Source: Thermus sp. LT1-2-5 (GTDB lineage: Bacteria > Deinococcota > Deinococci > Deinococcales > Thermaceae). Taken from it: a stretch of DNA of 38,942 bases. The notes beneath the pieces were generated by a model. It was not told the DNA's origin, ran no database searches, and was given only the letters and a program-made list of their open reading frames with translations. Positions 31,487 through 38,942 of the stretch are shown here, piece after piece. Numbering within the stretch: the stretch's first letter is position 1; every line of letters starts with the position of its first letter. The position numbers and the translations under genes are program-made. The DNA lies in NCBI RefSeq assembly GCF_040363165.1, contig NZ_BSRG01000017.1, positions 1 through 38,942 on the forward strand. Direction: 5' to 3'.

Positions 31487-31886
31487 GCCACACCTCCTCC
31501 ACCCAAACAAGGACCTTACGGGCCGCCTCCAAGGCCTCTTTGGCCCTCGCCTCGGTGTAGTACTCGTAAGGGCTTCCCTCCGGGTAGGCGTCGGGATAAC
31601 GGGCGGGGATGTAGTGAAGGTCCAGCCCCTTGGCGGCCTCCTCCACCTCCCCACCCACCTCCACCCCCGACTCCCGCAAGGCCTGCACCAGGCGCAAGAG
31701 AGCATGCCCAAAGGCAGGGCGTCCCAAGCCCCGGAGAAGCCCCTTTAGGGCATATTCCGCCCCTTGGTGGGCCTTGAAGCTCGCCCAGTCGTAATCTCCC
31801 CTTTCCAGGTCCCGCGTTGCCGAGTCCAGGGTGTGGCGGGCCTGGGCGAGCCACCGGGCAAACTCCTCCCAGTCCAAGGGCGCCAT
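31467..31886 (-). CDS. HEPN-domain protein, partner of the MNT nucleotidyltransferase
   Basis: 139 residues from ATG 31886; ATG 31907 would add seven residues but overlap the alaX start. All-helical HEPN (pfam05168-like) with 'WASFKAHQGAEYALKGLL' and a C-terminal 'ARAKEALEAARKVLVWV' helix. An R-x4-H motif (R56-PAFG-H61) may correspond to the RNase motif of HEPN toxins. The tyrosine of the R-x4-H-x-Y form that is adenylylated in Shewanella HepT is absent (H61-A-L). It may thus be a toxin with a different control site, or a non-toxic HEPN. It is divergent from alaX over 19 bp. Confidence 0.82.
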   Translation of the reverse strand: MAPLDWEEFARWLAQARHTLDSATRDLERGDYDWASFKAHQGAEYALKGLLRGLGRPAFGHALLRLVQALRESGVEVGGEVEEAAKGLDLHYIPARYPDAYPEGSPYEYYTEARAKEALEAARKVLVWVEEVWHGLRGA

Positions 31887-31892
31887 CCTCCT

Positions 31893-31899
31893 TATCCTA
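31893..31899. promoter_or_regulatory. Overlapping divergent -10 elements for HEPN and alaX
   Basis: The core TATCCTA reads TATCCT on the plus strand (31893-31898) and TAGGAT on the minus strand (31894-31899). Each ends exactly 7 nt from an ATG: AAGGGGC then ATG 31906 on the plus strand, AAGGAGG then ATG 31886 on the minus strand. The 19-bp gap is almost a mirror image. Polymerase could occupy only one orientation at a time. -35 boxes would have to lie inside the opposite genes and are weak. Confidence 0.5.
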
Positions 31900-31905
31900 A
31901 GGGGC

Positions 31906-33033
31906 ATGAGGCTTTACCAGTGGGACAGCTACGCCACCCGGTTCCAGGCCCAGGTCCTAAGGGCCTGGAGCGACGAAAAAGGGCACTACGCCGTGCTTTC
32001 GGAAACCCTTTTCTACCCCGAGTCCGGGGGGCAGCCTGCGGACACCGGGGTCCTGCGGGGGGCGTTCGGGGAGGTGCGGGTGGTCCACGCCTACGAGGAG
32101 GAAAAGGCCTTCGGGGACGTGGTCCATGTCCTCTCCCACCCCGTCCCCGAAGGGGCCTTGGTGGAGGGGGAGATTGACTGGGAAAGGCGCTTCCGCCACA
32201 TGCAGCGGCACACCGCCCAACACATCCTCTCCCAAGCCCTCCTCCGGGCCGGGGGGTACCACACCGTGGCCGTGAGCCTGGACTCGGCGGTGTGTACCGT
32301 GGACCTCGAGGAGGAACTGGAAGAGGACAAGCTCCGGCAAGCGGAGGCCCTGGCGGCCTTCGCCGTCTACGCCGACTACCCCGTGGAGGCCTTCTGGGTG
32401 ACGGAGGAGGAGCTGGCCCAATACCCCTTGAGACGCCCCCCCAAGGTGCAGGGTCGGGTACGCCTGGTGCGCATCGGGGACTTCGATCTCGCCGCCTGCG
32501 GCGGCACCCACCTCAAGACGAGCGCCCAAGCCGGGCCCATCAAGGTCCTCAAGTGGGAGCGGTACAAGGGGGGAAGCCGGGTCTACTTCGTGGCGGGGTG
32601 GGAGGCGTTGGAAGACTACCACGCCAAGCACGCCCTCCTTTCCCGGCTGGCCCTTGGCTTTTCCACCAACCCCTTGGACGTGGACAAGCCCATCCAGAAG
32701 CTCCAGGAAGAGCTTTACGCCCTCAAGGGGGAAAACCAGGCCCTAAAGGAAGCCCTGGTGGAGGCCCTACTCCCCCGGGCCCTGGAGGACAGGGCGCTCC
32801 TGGTCCCAGCCCCCGTTTTAGGGGAGCTTGCCAAAAAGCTCCTTTCCTGGAGCGACAAGACCTTCCTCCTCCTCTCGCCGGAGGGTCGCTTCGCCCTCTT
32901 AGGCCCCAAGCGGATGGAGGTCTTGGAGGGCCTGAAGGCCCTGGGGGCCAAGGGTGGGGGCAAGGAGGTGGTCCAGGGGGCCCTGCCCCAGGAGAAGGTG
33001 GCGGAGGCCCTGGACCCTAAGCGGGTAAGCTAG
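31906..33033 (+). CDS. alaX: Alanyl-tRNA editing protein AlaX, long form
   Basis: 375 residues from ATG 31906. Free-standing relative of the alanyl-tRNA synthetase editing domain that hydrolyses Ser-tRNA(Ala). N-terminal '[18 protein letters not shown]' is the AlaRS second-domain signature. Zinc ligands are H102-x3-H106 (RHTAQH) and C198-x3-H202 (CGGTH). The C-terminus (about 230-375) includes a coiled coil and a DHHA1-like domain, making it the long AlaX type. ATG is 7 nt from a -10 box and also has AAGGGGC upstream. It is followed by an SDR gene after 4 nt. Confidence 0.88.
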   Translation: MRLYQWDSYATRFQAQVLRAWSDEKGHYAVLSETLFYPESGGQPADTGVLRGAFGEVRVVHAYEEEKAFGDVVHVLSHPVPEGALVEGEIDWERRFRHMQRHTAQHILSQALLRAGGYHTVAVSLDSAVCTVDLEEELEEDKLRQAEALAAFAVYADYPVEAFWVTEEELAQYPLRRPPKVQGRVRLVRIGDFDLAACGGTHLKTSAQAGPIKVLKWERYKGGSRVYFVAGWEALEDYHAKHALLSRLALGFSTNPLDVDKPIQKLQEELYALKGENQALKEALVEALLPRALEDRALLVPAPVLGELAKKLLSWSDKTFLLLSPEGRFALLGPKRMEVLEGLKALGAKGGGKEVVQGALPQEKVAEALDPKRVS

Positions 33034-33037
33034 GGGC

Positions 33038-33808
33038 ATGGGGCTTTTTGAGGGGAAAGGCGTCCTGGTCACCGGGGGCGCCAGGGGGATTGGCCGGGCC
33101 CTCGTGCGGGCCTTCGCCCGGGAAGGGGCCTTGGTGGCACTCTGCGACCTCAGGCCCGAGGGGCGGGAGGTGGCGGAGGAGGTGGGCGGGTTTTTCGTCC
33201 AGGCGGACCTGGCGGAGGAGAGGGACCGGGTGCGCTTCGTGGAGGAGGCGGAAAAGGCCCTAGGCCGGATCGATGTCCTGGTGAACAACGCCGCCACCGC
33301 CGCCCCGGGTTCGGCCCTCACGGTGAAGCTCCCCGCCTGGCGGAAGGTTTTGGAGGTGAACCTCACCGCTCCCATGCACCTTTCCGCCCTGGCCGCCCGC
33401 AGGATGCAGAAGGTGGGGGGCGGGGCCATCGTGAACGTGGCCAGCGTCCAAGGGCTCTTCGCCGAGCAGGAAAACGCCGCCTACAACGCCTCCAAGGGGG
33501 GCCTGGTGAACCTCACCCGCTCCTTAGCCCTAGACCTCGCCCCCTTAAACATCCGGGTGAACGCCGTGGCCCCTGGGGCCATCGCCACCGAGGCGGTCTT
33601 GGAAGCGATCCTGCTCTCCGAAGACCCGGAGAAGACCCGCCGGGACTGGGAGGACCTCCACGCCCTGCGCAGGCTGGGGCAGCCTGAGGAGGTGGCGGAG
33701 GCGGTGCTCTTCTTGGCCTCGGAGAAGGCCAGCTTCATCACCGGGGCCATCCTGCCCGTGGACGGGGGGATGACGGCCAGCTTCATGATGGCGGGCCGGC
33801 CCGTCTAG
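33038..33808 (+). CDS. Classical short-chain dehydrogenase/reductase
   Basis: 256 residues. Cofactor motif T12-G-G-A-R-G-I-G19, acidic 'CDLRPEG' after strand 2 (NAD preference likely), 'VNNAAT', 'IVNVASVQG' with the catalytic serine, Y149-x3-K153 in 'AAYNASKGG', and the C-terminal '[11 protein letters not shown]'. The fold and length match FabG/glucose dehydrogenase-like SDRs; the substrate is not assignable. It shares an operon with alaX. Its stop lies in CTAG at 33805-33808, which is also the stop of the convergent acyl-CoA dehydrogenase. Confidence 0.85.
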   Translation: MGLFEGKGVLVTGGARGIGRALVRAFAREGALVALCDLRPEGREVAEEVGGFFVQADLAEERDRVRFVEEAEKALGRIDVLVNNAATAAPGSALTVKLPAWRKVLEVNLTAPMHLSALAARRMQKVGGGAIVNVASVQGLFAEQENAAYNASKGGLVNLTRSLALDLAPLNIRVNAVAPGAIATEAVLEAILLSEDPEKTRRDWEDLHALRRLGQPEEVAEAVLFLASEKASFITGAILPVDGGMTASFMMAGRPV

Positions 33809-34923
33809 CGGTAAAGCTCCCGGGCGATCACCAGGCGCTGGATCTCCGAGGTGCCCTCGTAGATCTCCGTGACCTTGGCGTCCCGGTAGTAGCGCTCCAC
33901 CCGGTAGTCCCGGTGGTAGCCGTAGCCCCCCAGGACCTGCACCGCCTCCCGGGTCACCTCCACCGCCACCTGGCTGGCGAAGAGCTTGGCGGCGCTGGCC
34001 TCGAGGGTAAAGCGCTCCCCCAGGTCCTTCTTCCCTGCCGCCTCCAGGGTAAGGGCCCGGGCGGCGGCGATCTTCACGTGCATATCGGCGATCTTGAAGG
34101 CGATGGCCTGGTGCTCCCTTAGCTTCTTGCCGAACTGCTCCCTTTCCTCGGCGTAGGCCTTGGCGATCTCGTAAGCGCCCCGGGCGATGCCCACCGCCTG
34201 GGCCGCCACCCCCACCCGCCCCGAGTCCAGCCCCGCCAGGGCGTAGGCCAGGCCACGCCCCTCCTCCCCCAATAGGTTCCCCTCGGGGACGAAAACCCCC
34301 TCCAGGCGCACCTCCGCGGTGTGGGCGGCGTGAAGGCCCATCTTCTCCTCGGGCGGACCGAAGGATAGCCCCTTGGCGTCCTTTTCCACCAGGAAGGCGC
34401 TGATGCCCCGTTCCGTGCGGGCCATGACCACGTAAAGGTGAGCCTGGCCAGCGGAGGTGATCCAGCTCTTCACCCCGTACAGCTCGTACCCTCCTGGCAC
34501 CTTACGGGCCTGGGTGCGAAGGCTTTTAGCGTCCGAGCCCGCCTGGGGTTCGGTGAGGCAGAAGGCCCCAATCCACTCCCCCCGGGCCAGGGGCACCAGA
34601 TACCTCTGCTTTTGCGCCTCGGTACCAAAGCGGAGAAGCATGTACTGGGGAAGCCCGCTGGTCACGGAAAGGATCACCGCCACGCTGGGGTCGGCGGCGG
34701 CGATTTCCTCCAGGGCCAAGGCCCAGGTGATGGAGTCTAGCCCCACCCCGCCCCAGGCCTCCGGGGTGGTCATGCCGAGAAGCCCAAGCTCCGCCAGGGC
34801 CCTAAGCTGCGGCCAGGGATACTTTCCCTCCTTGTCGTACTCCGGGGCCAGGGGGTAAAGCACCTCCTTGGCCACCTTGCGCACCGTGTCCAAGACCAGC
34901 TTCTGTTCCTGGGTAAGGGTCAT
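33805..34923 (-). CDS. Acyl-CoA dehydrogenase
   Basis: 372 residues, matching short/medium-chain acyl-CoA dehydrogenases. FAD-dependent alpha,beta-dehydrogenation of acyl-CoA thioesters. Signatures: '[17 protein letters not shown]' and '[16 protein letters not shown]' in the beta domain, '[21 protein letters not shown]', '[16 protein letters not shown]' and catalytic base E356 in 'IYEGTSEIQ'. Whether it acts on straight or branched chains cannot be told. It has a -10-like TACGAT 8 nt upstream. It ends in the shared CTAG with the SDR gene. Confidence 0.92.
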   Translation of the reverse strand: MTLTQEQKLVLDTVRKVAKEVLYPLAPEYDKEGKYPWPQLRALAELGLLGMTTPEAWGGVGLDSITWALALEEIAAADPSVAVILSVTSGLPQYMLLRFGTEAQKQRYLVPLARGEWIGAFCLTEPQAGSDAKSLRTQARKVPGGYELYGVKSWITSAGQAHLYVVMARTERGISAFLVEKDAKGLSFGPPEEKMGLHAAHTAEVRLEGVFVPEGNLLGEEGRGLAYALAGLDSGRVGVAAQAVGIARGAYEIAKAYAEEREQFGKKLREHQAIAFKIADMHVKIAAARALTLEAAGKKDLGERFTLEASAAKLFASQVAVEVTREAVQVLGGYGYHRDYRVERYYRDAKVTEIYEGTSEIQRLVIARELYR

Positions 34924-34931
34924 CGCCCCCT

Positions 34932-34937
34932 ATCGTA
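34932..34937 (-). promoter_or_regulatory. -10-like element before the acyl-CoA dehydrogenase
   Basis: TACGAT on the minus strand, 8 nt before ATG 34923, with G-rich AGGGGGCG between. Located in the 38-bp gap after ubiX. No clear -35 box. The spacing again suggests a leaderless or nearly leaderless mRNA. Confidence 0.4.
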
Positions 34938-34961
34938 TCACCGCAAGGGGGCAAAAAAGCG

Positions 34962-35528
34962 TCAGGTTTCGCCCCAACGGGGGGCGCGCTCCGCCTTCAG
35001 GCCCAAATGGTCCAGGATGCGTTGGGTGACAAAGGCCAGGAGGTCCTTGACTGCCTGGGGCCGATGGTAGAAGCCGGGGCTCGCCGGCAGAACCACAGCC
35101 CCCGCCTCCGCCGCCTGCACCATGGCCCGAAGGGTGGGAAGGGGCAGGGGGGTTTCCCGGGGCACCAGGATGAGGGGCCTTTTCTCCTTCAGGTGCACGT
35201 AGGCCGCCCGGGTGAGGAGGGTGTCGGCGAGGCCCAGGGCGATCTTGGCCAAGGTGGTGGCGGAGCAGGGCACCACCACCATGCCCCGGGTGGGGAAGGA
35301 GCCCGAGGCGATGGGAGCCCCCAGGTCCGCATCCCGATAGACCCGGCTCGCCAAGGGGTAAAGGTCCTTAGGGCTTAAACCCGCCTCCTCCCAAAGCACC
35401 CGCTTGGCCCCCTGGGAGACCACCAGGTGCACCTCGGCCAGGCCCTGGAGGGCCTCCAAGAGGTCCAGGGCGTAGGGCATGCCGCTTGCCCCCGAAATCC
35501 CCACCACCACCCGGGGTAAGGCCTGCAT
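34962..35528 (-). CDS. ubiX: UbiX-type flavin prenyltransferase
   Basis: 188 residues from ATG 35528, preceded by GGGAGGC; ATG 35537 would add three residues but lies in the -10 box. Makes prenylated FMN, the cofactor of UbiD-type decarboxylases. Motifs: 'VVVGISGASGMPYALDLLEAL' (FMN phosphate site; 21 residues, key G-I-S-G-A-S-G), 'MVVVPCSATTLAKIALGLADTL' and 'LILVPRETPLPLPTLRAM', with 'PASPGFYHRPQ' near the end. No ubiD gene is in the window. It follows the ribosomal-protein operon terminator. Confidence 0.9.
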   Translation of the reverse strand: MQALPRVVVGISGASGMPYALDLLEALQGLAEVHLVVSQGAKRVLWEEAGLSPKDLYPLASRVYRDADLGAPIASGSFPTRGMVVVPCSATTLAKIALGLADTLLTRAAYVHLKEKRPLILVPRETPLPLPTLRAMVQAAEAGAVVLPASPGFYHRPQAVKDLLAFVTQRILDHLGLKAERAPRWGET

Positions 35529-35535
35529 GCCTCCC

Positions 35536-35541
35536 ATCCTA
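35536..35541 (-). promoter_or_regulatory. -10 element of ubiX with GGGA discriminator, leaderless geometry
   Basis: TAGGAT on the minus strand, exactly 7 nt (GGGAGGC) before ATG 35528. GGGA directly after the -10 box is the discriminator motif described for Thermus sigma A. The position of the -35 box falls in the hairpin of the rplL terminator. Confidence 0.5.
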
Positions 35542-35546
35542 AAGGG

Positions 35547-35573
35547 AAAACCCCAGGCCCAATGGGCCTGGGG
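35547..35573 (-). terminator. Rho-independent terminator after rplL
   Basis: Perfect 10-bp stem: CCCCAGGCCC (35551-35560) and GGGCCTGGGG (35564-35573) with a 3-nt loop. On the minus strand it is followed by TTTT (35547-35550). It lies 21 bp after the rplL stop codon and ends the rplJ-rplL transcript. Confidence 0.85.
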
Positions 35574-35594
35574 GGCACCCCGTGGGGCGGGGAC

Positions 35595-35972
35595 TTACTT
35601 CAGCTCCACCACCGCGCCCACGGCCTCGAGCTTCTTCTTGATCTCCTCCGCCTCAGCCTTGGGGATGCCCTCCTTGACGGGGCCGCCCTTCTCCGCCAGG
35701 TCCTTGGCCTCCTTGAGGCCAAGCCCGGTGATGGCCCGGAGCTCCTTGATGACCTCCAGCTTCTTGGCCCCAGCGTCTTTGAGGATCACGTCAAACTCGG
35801 TCTTCTCCTCAGCAGGAGCCGCAGCCGCCGCCTGGGCCGGGGCCGCAGCCACGGCCACGGGGGCAGCGGCGGTCACACCCCAAGCCTCCTTGAGGGCGTC
35901 AATGAGCTGCTTGAGTTCCAAAACCGTCGCCTGGGAAAGCTCTTCCTTGATGCGTTCGATGTCCAAAGCCAT
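35595..35972 (-). CDS. rplL: 50S ribosomal protein L7/L12
   Basis: 125 residues, the length of the Thermus protein. N-terminal dimerisation helix pair ('[19 protein letters not shown]'-type), an Ala/Pro-rich hinge (about 36-55), and the C-terminal factor-binding domain '[20 protein letters not shown]' with '[15 protein letters not shown]'. It recruits GTPase factors as dimers on L10. A strong TAGGAGGT Shine-Dalgarno lies in the 10-nt gap after rplJ, consistent with the need for several copies per ribosome. Confidence 0.98.
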   Translation of the reverse strand: MALDIERIKEELSQATVLELKQLIDALKEAWGVTAAAPVAVAAAPAQAAAAAPAEEKTEFDVILKDAGAKKLEVIKELRAITGLGLKEAKDLAEKGGPVKEGIPKAEAEEIKKKLEAVGAVVELK

Positions 35973-35982
35973 CTTCTACCTC

Positions 35983-36504
35983 CTACGCCGCCTTCTTCTC
36001 CGCGTACGCATCCAAGATGCCTACCAGTTCCCGGGCCACACCCCCCAGGACGCCCACGAGCTCGGCCATGGGCGCCTGCAAGATCCCCACCAGCTCCGCC
36101 CGGAGCTCGTCCATGGTGGGGAGTTCCGCCAAGGCCACCACGTCCTTGGCCGAAAGCACCTGCCCCTGGAGCAGACCGCCCTTGGCCTCGGGGATGCCCT
36201 TGGGGTTCTTCTTGGAGAACTCCACCAGGGCCTTGGCCGCCGCCACCGGGTCCCCGTAGAAGACCACGGCGCTTGGACCCTGAAGTCCATCGAGTTTGGG
36301 CAGGCCCAGTTCCTCCAAGGCGATCCGGATCAGGGTGTTCTTGGCTACGAAAAGCTGCGCCCCCTTCTCCTTCAGCGCCTGGCGCAGGGCGTGGGTTTCC
36401 TTGGCGGAAAGCCCCTGGTAGTTCACCAGGAAGAAGGAGCCACGGGCCGCCTCAAGCCTTTCCTTGAGGGCGGCGAGAAGCTCAACGTTGCGCTTGTTTG
36501 GCAC
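35983..36504 (-). CDS. rplJ: 50S ribosomal protein L10
   Basis: 173 residues from GTG 36504 ([20 protein letters not shown]), matching the Thermus length and preceded by GGGAGGAAGG. Upstream in-frame sequence to 36648 is leader, not protein. L10 forms the stalk base, binding 23S rRNA and several L7/L12 dimers; the C-terminal helix '[21 protein letters not shown]' is the dimer-binding region, long in Thermus. Its own promoter and a structured leader precede it, implying autoregulation by L10-L12. Confidence 0.97.
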   Translation of the reverse strand: MPNKRNVELLAALKERLEAARGSFFLVNYQGLSAKETHALRQALKEKGAQLFVAKNTLIRIALEELGLPKLDGLQGPSAVVFYGDPVAAAKALVEFSKKNPKGIPEAKGGLLQGQVLSAKDVVALAELPTMDELRAELVGILQAPMAELVGVLGGVARELVGILDAYAEKKAA

Positions 36505-36650
36505 GCCTTCCTCCCTTTTGGGGCAGGGGAACCCCAACCGATTTTCGGGCTTTACGAAACGCTCCCCCTCAAGCGCCTCGGCGGGATGTTTAAGGCCTGA
36601 AGCCCCCCGCTGTCTTGGGCCTGGGCGCAAAGGCGCCCGGGGTGCCACCC
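36505..36650 (-). promoter_or_regulatory. Structured 5' leader of rplJ (L10 leader candidate)
   Basis: About 145 nt between the rplJ promoter and GTG start. It contains a GC hairpin, GGGCGC-CTTT-GCGCCC (36622-36637 region), then a longer GC-rich part and GA-rich unpaired segments. In many bacteria this position holds the L10 leader, an mRNA mimic of the 23S L10 site that binds the L10-L12 complex. The secondary structure was not computed. Confidence 0.6.
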
Positions 36651-36653
36651 TGA

Positions 36654-36682
36654 AGTCTAAGGGAAGGAGGGCCTGGCGTCAA
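36654..36682 (-). promoter_or_regulatory. Promoter of rplJ-rplL
   Basis: TTGACG (36677-36682), a 17-nt spacer and TAGACT (36654-36659) on the minus strand: the best sigma A promoter in the window. It lies just after rplA and lets rplJL be transcribed apart from rplKA. Confidence 0.75.
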
Positions 36683-36706
36683 GCCAAGCCCCCACGAAGG
36701 AAGCCT

Positions 36707-37388
36707 TTAGGAATGGGGGTTGATGCGGATGCTGGGCCCCATGGTGCTGGTCACGTAAACGGAGCGGAGGAAGGTGCCCTTGGCCGCCTCGGGCTTGCTG
36801 GCCTCGAGGGCCTTGATGAAGGCGCGGATGTTGTCGGCGAGCTTCTCTACGGGGAAGCTCGCTTTGCCCACGGGAGCGTGGATGGCCCCGGTCTTGTCGT
36901 TGCGGAACTCAATCCGCCCCGCCTTGATCTCCCGGATAATCTCCCCGATGTTGAAGCCCACGGTCCCCGCCTTGGGGTTAGGGAGGAGGCCCCGGGGGCC
37001 CAGGATGCGGCCCAGCTTAGCCCCCACCGCCCCCATCACGTCCGGGGTGGCCACCACGGCGTCAAAGTCCATCCAACCATCCAGGATCTTCTGGATGATC
37101 TCTTCCCCACCCACGTAGTCGGCTCCGGCCTCCTCCGCCTCCTTGATCTTCTCCCCCTTGGCGATGGCCAGAACCCGCACCTGCTTGCCGAGGCCGTGGG
37201 GCAAGGAAACCGTGCCCCGCACGTTTTGGTCGGACTTCCGCGGGTCAATGCCCAACTTGGCGTGGACCTCCACGGTCTCGTCAAACTTGGCCGTGGCCAG
37301 CTCCTTCACCAGCTGGGCGGCCTCGTCAATGGTGTAAACCCGGTTCGGGTCCACCTTCTCCAAGAGGGCGCGGTAGCGCTTGCCGTGC

Positions 37389-37396
<8 letters not shown>
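36707..37396 (-). CDS. rplA: 50S ribosomal protein L1
   Basis: 229 residues, the same length as T. thermophilus L1. Opening '[19 protein letters not shown]', the two-domain fold with '[20 protein letters not shown]', '[19 protein letters not shown]' and the end '[13 protein letters not shown]'. Binds 23S rRNA at the L1 stalk near the E site and also represses its own operon in other bacteria. Overlaps rplK by 8 nt. Confidence 0.98.
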
Positions 37397-37832
<436 letters not shown>

Positions 37833-37875
37833 TTTTCCCTCCTAGGCTCCCCCCAAGTTAGGGGTACAAACGCCT

Positions 37876-38430
37876 TTAGGCTTTGACCACCTGGGAAAAG
37901 TCCAGCTCCACAGGGGTCTCGCGCCCGAAGATGGTGACCATGACCTTGACCTTGCCCTTTTCCGGGTTGATCTCGGTCACGGTGCCGGTAAAGTCCGCGA
38001 AGGGGCCGGAAACGACCCGGACCTGGTCCCCCTCTCGGAAGGCCACCTGGGCCTTGGGGGCCTCCTTCTTGCCCAAAAGGCCGGAGACCTCGAGGATGTG
38101 CCGCACCTCATCCGGGGAGAGGGGCACGGGGCGGCTTCCCGCTCCCACGAAGCCGGTGATGCCCGGGGTGCTCCGCACCACCTCCCAGGCCTCGTTGGGC
38201 TCCTCCTCATCCCCCAGGTCCATCTGCACGAAGAGGTAGCCGGGGAAGAGCTTCTTCTTGACGACCTCCTTCTTCCCCCCCTCGCGGAGCTCCACCACCT
38301 CCTCCGTGGGGATCAGGACCTGGTAGATCTTGTCCTGAAGGCCGAAGGCCTGGATGCGCTTCTCCAGGTTGGCCTTGGCCTTCTCCTCCTGCCCCACGTA
38401 GGTGTGGACCGCGTACCATTCGATGCTCAT
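37876..38430 (-). CDS. nusG: Transcription elongation/antitermination factor NusG
   Basis: 184 residues. N-terminal NGN domain ('[20 protein letters not shown]', '[10 protein letters not shown]', '[13 protein letters not shown]') contacting RNA polymerase, and a C-terminal KOW domain ('[19 protein letters not shown]'). Couples RNA polymerase to ribosome or Rho. ATG overlaps the secE stop (ATGA). Confidence 0.98.
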   Translation of the reverse strand: MSIEWYAVHTYVGQEEKAKANLEKRIQAFGLQDKIYQVLIPTEEVVELREGGKKEVVKKKLFPGYLFVQMDLGDEEEPNEAWEVVRSTPGITGFVGAGSRPVPLSPDEVRHILEVSGLLGKKEAPKAQVAFREGDQVRVVSGPFADFTGTVTEINPEKGKVKVMVTIFGRETPVELDFSQVVKA

Positions 38431-38609
38431 CGCAAAAGCCCTATGAGGAAGCGGAAAACCAGGTCGTAAAGGCCCAGGAGCACCATGGAGGCCAAGGTGA
38501 AAAGAAGGACCGCCTGGGTGCCCTCAACGATCTGCTCCCGCGTGGGCCAGGTGACCCGGGCGAGCTCCGCCCGGGCTTCCTGGAAGTAACGGACGATCCG
38601 GGCGAACAT
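38427..38609 (-). CDS. secE: Preprotein translocase subunit SecE
   Basis: 60 residues, short form with one C-terminal membrane helix ('[20 protein letters not shown]') after an amphipathic helix '[19 protein letters not shown]', which carries the conserved W-P motif. Stabilises SecY in the Sec channel. ATG shares one base with the rpmG stop (TGATG). Confidence 0.96.
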   Translation of the reverse strand: MFARIVRYFQEARAELARVTWPTREQIVEGTQAVLLFTLASMVLLGLYDLVFRFLIGLLR

Positions 38610-38773
38610 CAGACCTTCACTTCCCGGTGCACGGTGTGCTTGTCGCACCAGGGGCAGTACTTCTTAAGCTCCAGCTTGGAGGTGGTGTTGCGCTTGTTCT
38701 TCTCGGTGGCGTAGTTGCGGCGCTTGCACTCGGTGCACTCCAAGAGGATCTTGATGCGGACCTCGCTGGCCAT
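38609..38773 (-). CDS. rpmG: 50S ribosomal protein L33
   Basis: 54 residues, start ATG 38773 behind GAGGTGAGG. Two CxxC pairs, C13/C16 and C40/C43, show the zinc-binding form of L33. Opening [20 protein letters not shown] and closing '[15 protein letters not shown]' match Thermus L33. Too short for a typical ORF cutoff. It lies between tuf and secE, the usual Thermus order. Confidence 0.96.
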   Translation of the reverse strand: MASEVRIKILLECTECKRRNYATEKNKRNTTSKLELKKYCPWCDKHTVHREVKV

Positions 38774-38785
38774 GCCTCACCTCGC

Positions 38786-38811
38786 AAAAAGGGGGGAGGA
38801 AACCTCCCCCC
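38786..38811 (-). terminator. Rho-independent terminator/attenuator between tuf and rpmG
   Basis: Perfect 9-bp stem: GGGGGGAGG (38791-38799) and CCTCCCCCC (38803-38811) with an AAA/TTT loop, followed on the minus strand by TTTTT (38786-38790). It lies 6 bp after the tuf stop. As no promoter is visible in the 12 bp left before rpmG, the distal genes need read-through, so it probably acts as a partial terminator. Confidence 0.82.
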
Positions 38812-38817
38812 TAGGGC

Positions 38818-38942
38818 TTACTCCAGGATCTTGGTGACCACGCCGGCGCCCACGGTCCGCCCACCCTCCCGGATGGCAAACCGCAAACCCTCCTCCAACG
38901 CCACCGGCTTGATCAGCTCCACCGTAAACGTCACATTGTCCC
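38818..38942 (-). CDS. tuf: Elongation factor Tu, C-terminal fragment cut by window edge
   Basis: The last 41 codons of EF-Tu domain 3 on the minus strand: '[20 protein letters not shown]', then '[20 protein letters not shown]' and TAA at 38818-38820. This ending is near-invariant in bacterial EF-Tu. Position before rpmG-secE-nusG matches the tufB copy of Thermus; the other copy would be in the str operon. The 5' part and promoter lie outside the window. Confidence 0.96.
   Translation of the reverse strand, partial: DNVTFTVELIKPVALEEGLRFAIREGGRTVGAGVVTKILE

Noticed and set aside
36505..36648. Possible N-terminal extension of L10 from the in-frame start at 36648
   Set aside because: The extension is not part of L10 in Thermus, overlaps the promoter and leader, and a GTG with a strong Shine-Dalgarno is at 36504.
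37833..37875. Small hairpin between nusG and rplK (CCCC-TAACTT-GGGG)
   Set aside because: Only four base pairs and no T-run; not supportable as a terminator.
38774..38817. tRNA gene between tuf and rpmG, as in some bacteria
   Set aside because: The 44-bp gap is filled by the terminator and Shine-Dalgarno; no room for a tRNA.

Overview
The window is high-GC DNA of a Thermus species. Ribosomal proteins L10, L7/L12, L1 and L11, the tuf/rpmG/secE/nusG/rplKAJL order, dense 1-8 nt gene overlaps, frequent GTG/TTG starts and CTC/GAG-rich codon use all point there. The protein sequences are close to T. thermophilus as I remember it but not identical, so I do not name a species. No tRNA, rRNA or CRISPR array was seen, and no gap over 300 bases lacks a gene.

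Layout. (1) 1-6708: the start of an IS transposase on the minus strand, a shortened UspA-like protein, then a plus-strand operon of two LptF/LptG-type permeases, an LptD-like outer-membrane protein, a lipoprotein and an SDR. (2) 15057-6662, minus strand: DUF456 membrane protein, glutaredoxin-like protein, lgt, glmU, tatA, tatC, chorismate mutase/DAHP synthase, a multi-cluster Fe-S protein, an FAD dehydrogenase, methylmalonyl-CoA epimerase and VanZ. (3) 15145-20329, plus: alanine dehydrogenase-like protein, CoA-transferase, topA and a small cupin-like protein, meeting a convergent vanW gene. (4) 21450-30461, plus: an 11-gene type IV filament operon. (5) 31886-30429, minus: HEPN, MNT nucleotidyltransferase and an RsuA-type pseudouridine synthase, divergent from alaX and a second SDR at 31906-33808. 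(6) 38942-33805, minus: tuf, rpmG, secE, nusG, rplK, rplA, rplJ, rplL, ubiX and an acyl-CoA dehydrogenase.

The most interesting region is the filament operon. It has MSHA-like pilins, a Wzy_C/PglL-like membrane ligase directly after the first pilin, a tip set resembling PilX/PilV/PilW (GspK/I/J), a fused PilM-PilN (GspL-like) platform protein, a GspE/MshE-type ATPase whose N-terminus fits both 24-residue c-di-GMP-binding MshEN motifs, a GspF and a GspM/PilO. No secretin or prepilin peptidase is encoded here. I infer a glycosylated, c-di-GMP-controlled filament distinct from the main competence pilus. Its pilin half is visibly less GC-rich than its surroundings.

A second theme is promoter architecture. 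Five starts (lptF, tatA, HEPN, alaX, ubiX) have a TANNNT -10 element exactly 7 nt upstream of the start codon, which predicts leaderless mRNAs. Two of these are fused back to back in an almost palindromic 19-bp divergent promoter. In two further promoters (topA, aroG) the TGA stop codon of the previous gene lies inside the TTGAC -35 box.
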